Assembly: GCA_900316515.1 (NCBI GenBank) | Contig: ONDE01000012.1 | Coordinates: forward strand, 1-64,000 | Source of the DNA: an uncultured Bacteroidales bacterium | GTDB taxonomy: Bacteria; Bacteroidota; Bacteroidia; Bacteroidales; P3 | Direction: 5' to 3' | DNA: 64,000 bases | Shown: piece after piece, positions 60,919 through 64,000 of the stretch | How positions within the stretch are numbered: position 1 is the stretch's first letter | Layout: every line of letters begins with the position of its first letter | Made by a program: the position numbers and the translations under genes | Notes under the pieces: generated by a model | The model's input: the letters and a program-made list of their open reading frames with translations, nothing else | Databases searched by the model: none | What the model was told of the DNA's origin: nothing

Positions 60919-61379
60919 GACAATATCCCTAACGGCGATGTGCAACTTTTATTATATCGCTCCCCTCGGAAAATGTTAAAATCACAATTGCCAATTAACA
61001 TAAAAACCGTTAATTGCACCTCAGCTTTCACCATTCAACCCTTTAATGGAAATCAATAAGTTACAGCGATAAATTTGCATTTATCTCTCTGTATCAGTGC
61101 GTACTATCCCCGAAACAAATACATAACACCCTGAAACCCAGCACCAACTCCTTATCAACTCTTACTCATCGACTACCCATCACCTTATCAACATTTACTC
61201 AAGTAAGAGATGTTAAATTTAACACGTGTCTATCGTCAGTTTTTAATACCTCTTTAAATGCTAATCACCTTCACATATTCCCCTCCCATTCCCCTCCCAA
61301 TCCTCTCCCACTCTCCTCCCACTCTCCGTTCGCCACTCTGCTTGTCCTTCGCCGTATTGCAACGAAAAACAACATTTTT
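60919..61379. other. Intergenic region with pyrimidine-rich CTCCCA tract
   Basis: No credible gene in 460 bp between two divergent genes. A CTCCCA/CTCTCC tract lies at 61279-61328. An isolated TAAATTTG at 61070-61077 has no matching -33 element. No clear promoter was found for the flippase. Confidence 0.6.
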
Positions 61380-61410
61380 TTTGTCAACTTAAAAGAATTT
61401 TGTATTTTTG
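61380..61410 (+). promoter_or_regulatory. Promoter of the GLUG-repeat surface protein
   Basis: TTTG (61380-61383), 19-nt spacer, TATTTTTG (61403-61410). The leader is about 88 nt to the ATG at 61505. Confidence 0.85.
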
Positions 61411-61504
61411 CAGTTTGGTTTTTAGAGCAAGAATATCTCCCTTTTGGGGGTTTATATATATAAAACAGGCAGTTGCGTAAACGACAAACAACTGCAACGT
61501 AATT

Positions 61505-64000
61505 ATGAGAACCTGGAAAATACTGCTGTTACTGTGTCTGCTGCCACCTTTGACTACTAACGCGCAGACCGACATCACATCGCTCGCCGACATCACTGAT
61601 GCCAATGGGAACTATCGTATCACGGCCAACATCGCCAATGGGTCCCCCGGCGTCAGCACCTTCAGCGGCACCCTCGAGGCCGCCATCGACTCCACGACCC
61701 ATATGCCCTACCGCATCAGCGGCCTCGAAGCACCTTTATTCGACACCCTTACCGGCACGGTGAATAACCTTGTACTTGAAGGTGTTGGCATCAGCGGCCA
61801 TAGCGGCAACACCGGTGCCATTGCCTGCGTGGCCAACGGCGCGGCCCGCATCTACAACGTCGGCATCCTCGGCGGCTCGGTGGGCGGCACGGGCAACACC
61901 GGCGGCCTCGTGGGCCTGCTCGACGGCACCGCCCGTGTGGTCAACTGCTACTCCTACGCCGACATCACCAGCGGCACCAACGTCGGCGGCATCGTGGGTT
62001 ACAACAACCAGACGACCTCCGCCGCCAACAACGGTCAAAAGACCATGGTCTTCGCTTGTATGTTCTACGGCGACATCACCGGCGGCACCACCAAATCGCC
62101 CATCTACGGCGGCACCATCATCTCGAACGCCGGCTCCAACGGCACCAGCGGTGTGAGCAACTTCAACTATTTCCGCCTCGAAGCCCCCTATGTGCAACCG
62201 ACGGGTATCACCTACAACTGCGCCTTGGGCGCCGAAGACCGTTTCCTGAAGCGCTTCGAGTTCTACCGTCACATCCTCAACGGCCAGCGCCAGCTGGCAG
62301 GATGGTGGGCCACAGGCACCTACAGCAAGGACGACATGCTCAAGTGGGTACTGCTGCCCGACAGCCTCGGCACCGACCACCCATACCCCATTCTGATGCA
62401 GCAGGGCAAATACCCCTCGGTGGTAAACATCGACGCCGCCAACGCCCAGGAGAACCAGCCCCGCAACCAAGGAGGCAAGCTGGGCACCCTGACGGTGAAC
62501 ATCCAGATGGGCGATGGCGCCGTCTACACTGCCCCAACGGGCGCAGCGATAACCACCTCTCAACTCTCCCTCAACATCACCGACAAGGATACGGCGCATT
62601 TCAACTTCAACTACTACAAGGTGCAACTGCCCTATTACAACGACGTGGGTACCAAGAACTACAACGGCAACCGTGTGGTAACGGGCTGGAAGATTGTCAG
62701 CATCACCGGCGGCACCCCCGGCACCTTTACCACTTCCGACACCTGGGGTGGATACAATTTTGCCGACCGCAACTGCACCAACAAGGACCTTTATGGTACT
62801 GGCGGCAGTAATCGCGTCTTCAACCAAGGGGCCTACTGGGATGTGCCTGAAGGGGTGACGGCCATCACCATCGAGCCCTACTGGGCCAAATGCGCCTATC
62901 TAGCCGACCCCAACGCCGACAAGGTGTACAGTGCGGATATGGCAACCGGGTACAATGTATCCAACGTCGGTGGGGGATCGAAATACACCAATGGCAACAG
63001 CTATTCCATTGCCGGAGAGAACCAGGTGGTTTACACCTCGATAGGCAACGCTATCGCAAGTTCAGCACTTTATTCAGAATACACTGAGGACCAAAGGAAT
63101 AGTCAGTCAGTATATGACTATGCTGTAGTGCTTGTGGGCAACTATCATCATTATTTCGCGACCAACAAAATGGAAGCAAGTAAAGCCAAGCCCTATACTG
63201 TTACCTCTATCGACCTTGATGGCGACAACGAGCCAGACTACTCCTATATCCTACGCTTCGATGGTCGTACCGAGACCCACCCCGTGAGGGCCGACTTCAT
63301 CAATATCCCCGGCCTCGGCATGGCTCAGAAAACCACTGGCGGCACGGGCTCGTACAACTTCGGTATCATGATCCCCAAAGGATGGTTCGAGAGCACCAAC
63401 ACCTCGCTCTTCCGGTTCACCCAGTTCGAGTATGAGCATTCGGCCAGAAGCGCAACCGATGCCATCATAGTGCAGGGCGGCGTCATGGAGCAATGGGTGA
63501 GCAACAATCAGAAAGGCACATCGAACAAAATACCATACATCCATGTTGGCGGCAACGTGTGGTTCAAGGAATTCCACACGGGCTGTCACCAAGATAAACA
63601 AATAGCCACCAAGCACTCACCCGTGTCGGTGACAGGCGGCGACTACAACGAGTTCTACCTCACCGGCCTCTACCGTGGCGACTTTAACAACAAGGAAGAC
63701 AATGCCGAGTGCTACATCAACGGCGGTCGCTTCGGCACTGTCTGCGGCGCCGCTATGGAAGGCATCGGCAAAGCCAATGGTGGCAGCAACACCGGCAACA
63801 TCAGCTGGCTCATCCAGAACGCCGACATCCGCGAGTTCTACGCTGGCGGCCTCAATGCCGCCAAGCCTGTGACGGGCAACCTTTCCACCACTATCGTAGA
63901 CAGCCATGTGGATCTCTTCTGCGGCGGTCCCAAGTTCGGCGACATGAGCGCCAACAAGACCGTCACCACCTCAGCCACAGGCTGCACCTTCGGTACCTTC
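61505..64000 (+). CDS. Large secreted GLUG-repeat surface protein, cut by the window end
   Basis: An open frame of 832 codons runs from ATG 61505 to the last base with no stop. The signal peptide is MRTWKILLLLCLLPPLTTNA-Q. Residues about 80-160 contain GLUG-type repeats (NTGAIACVANGAARIYNVGI, TGGLVGLLDGTARVVNCYSY, NVGGIVGYNN), as in bacterial adhesins of beta-helix form. The following part (RFLKRFEFYRHILNGQRQL, WVLLPDSLGTDHPYPILMQQ) and the glycine-rich stretch near the end (INGGRFGTVCGAAMEGIG) look like a long extracellular beta structure. The C-terminus, where a T9SS domain would be, is outside the window. An adhesin or structural surface protein is likely. Confidence 0.82.
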   Translation, partial: MRTWKILLLLCLLPPLTTNAQTDITSLADITDANGNYRITANIANGSPGVSTFSGTLEAAIDSTTHMPYRISGLEAPLFDTLTGTVNNLVLEGVGISGHSGNTGAIACVANGAARIYNVGILGGSVGGTGNTGGLVGLLDGTARVVNCYSYADITSGTNVGGIVGYNNQTTSAANNGQKTMVFACMFYGDITGGTTKSPIYGGTIISNAGSNGTSGVSNFNYFRLEAPYVQPTGITYNCALGAEDRFLKRFEFYRHILNGQRQLAGWWATGTYSKDDMLKWVLLPDSLGTDHPYPILMQQGKYPSVVNIDAANAQENQPRNQGGKLGTLTVNIQMGDGAVYTAPTGAAITTSQLSLNITDKDTAHFNFNYYKVQLPYYNDVGTKNYNGNRVVTGWKIVSITGGTPGTFTTSDTWGGYNFADRNCTNKDLYGTGGSNRVFNQGAYWDVPEGVTAITIEPYWAKCAYLADPNADKVYSADMATGYNVSNVGGGSKYTNGNSYSIAGENQVVYTSIGNAIASSALYSEYTEDQRNSQSVYDYAVVLVGNYHHYFATNKMEASKAKPYTVTSIDLDGDNEPDYSYILRFDGRTETHPVRADFINIPGLGMAQKTTGGTGSYNFGIMIPKGWFESTNTSLFRFTQFEYEHSARSATDAIIVQGGVMEQWVSNNQKGTSNKIPYIHVGGNVWFKEFHTGCHQDKQIATKHSPVSVTGGDYNEFYLTGLYRGDFNNKEDNAECYINGGRFGTVCGAAMEGIGKANGGSNTGNISWLIQNADIREFYAGGLNAAKPVTGNLSTTIVDSHVDLFCGGPKFGDMSANKTVTTSATGCTFGTF

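Noticed and set aside
61070..61077. TAAATTTG as a plus-strand promoter box
   Set aside because: No -33 TTTG at the right distance and no gene start close by; a better promoter exists at 61380-61410.
61736..62827. 363-codon minus-strand frame opposite the GLUG-repeat protein
   Set aside because: The plus-strand frame has a promoter, signal peptide and repeats, and stays open for 832 codons.

Overview
The window reads as chromosome of a moderately high-GC member of the Bacteroidales. Four independent signs agree. Promoters have the Bacteroidetes form (TTTG, about 19 nt, TAnnTTTG). Several secreted proteins end in a type IX secretion (T9SS) sorting domain with a YPNPA-type motif. C10 (streptopain-type) cysteine proteases and fibronectin III/cleaved-adhesin giants are abundant. 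The ATP synthase genes run atpE-F-H-A-G. The species cannot be named from the sequence alone.

Layout. 0-9 kb: one 2970-residue T9SS-exported adhesin. 9-15 kb: a FucP-like sugar transporter behind two adjacent C10 proteases. 15-19 kb: atpEFHAG with its own promoter and terminator; subunits a, beta and epsilon are not here. 19-30 kb: a compact minus-strand run in the order lipoprotein-type histidine kinase, response regulator, two larger C10 proteases, nadB. 30-33 kb: tRNA-Cys, then mnmA, rsmE and a DUF4159 protein on the plus strand. 33-38.7 kb, minus strand: a DNase I-like phosphoesterase, endonuclease III, a BatA-like membrane protein and an ABC-2 exporter. 38.7-40 kb: aroE and two tRNA-Leu genes ending in an elaborate inverted-repeat/terminator region. 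40-46 kb: a 1512-residue secreted protein of unknown role and prfA. 46-59 kb: a three-gene unit coding for an outer-membrane barrel, a 3015-residue secreted protein and an FN3 protein. 59-61 kb: a polysaccharide flippase-like protein. 61.5 kb to the end: the start of a large GLUG-repeat surface protein that runs off the window.

How it fits together. Much of the coding capacity goes to exported proteins: adhesins, proteases and outer-membrane parts. The kinase/regulator pair sits immediately upstream of two protease genes in one apparent transcription unit, which suggests regulated proteolysis of external protein or peptide. The 662/3015/757-residue trio is the best candidate here for an undescribed envelope system.

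The most unusual non-gene signal is a set of short tandem repeats. An octamer-based repeat (CAATCAAG) lies in the same frame and orientation inside three unrelated genes (sugar transporter, rsmE, aroE) and codes for QTIKQSxNQ-like peptides. Heptamer repeats with a CCACT core lie inside aroE and in two intergenic gaps. An array of seven 11-bp units in inverted halves lies between the kinase gene and tRNA-Cys. All functions are read from sequence patterns without database searches.
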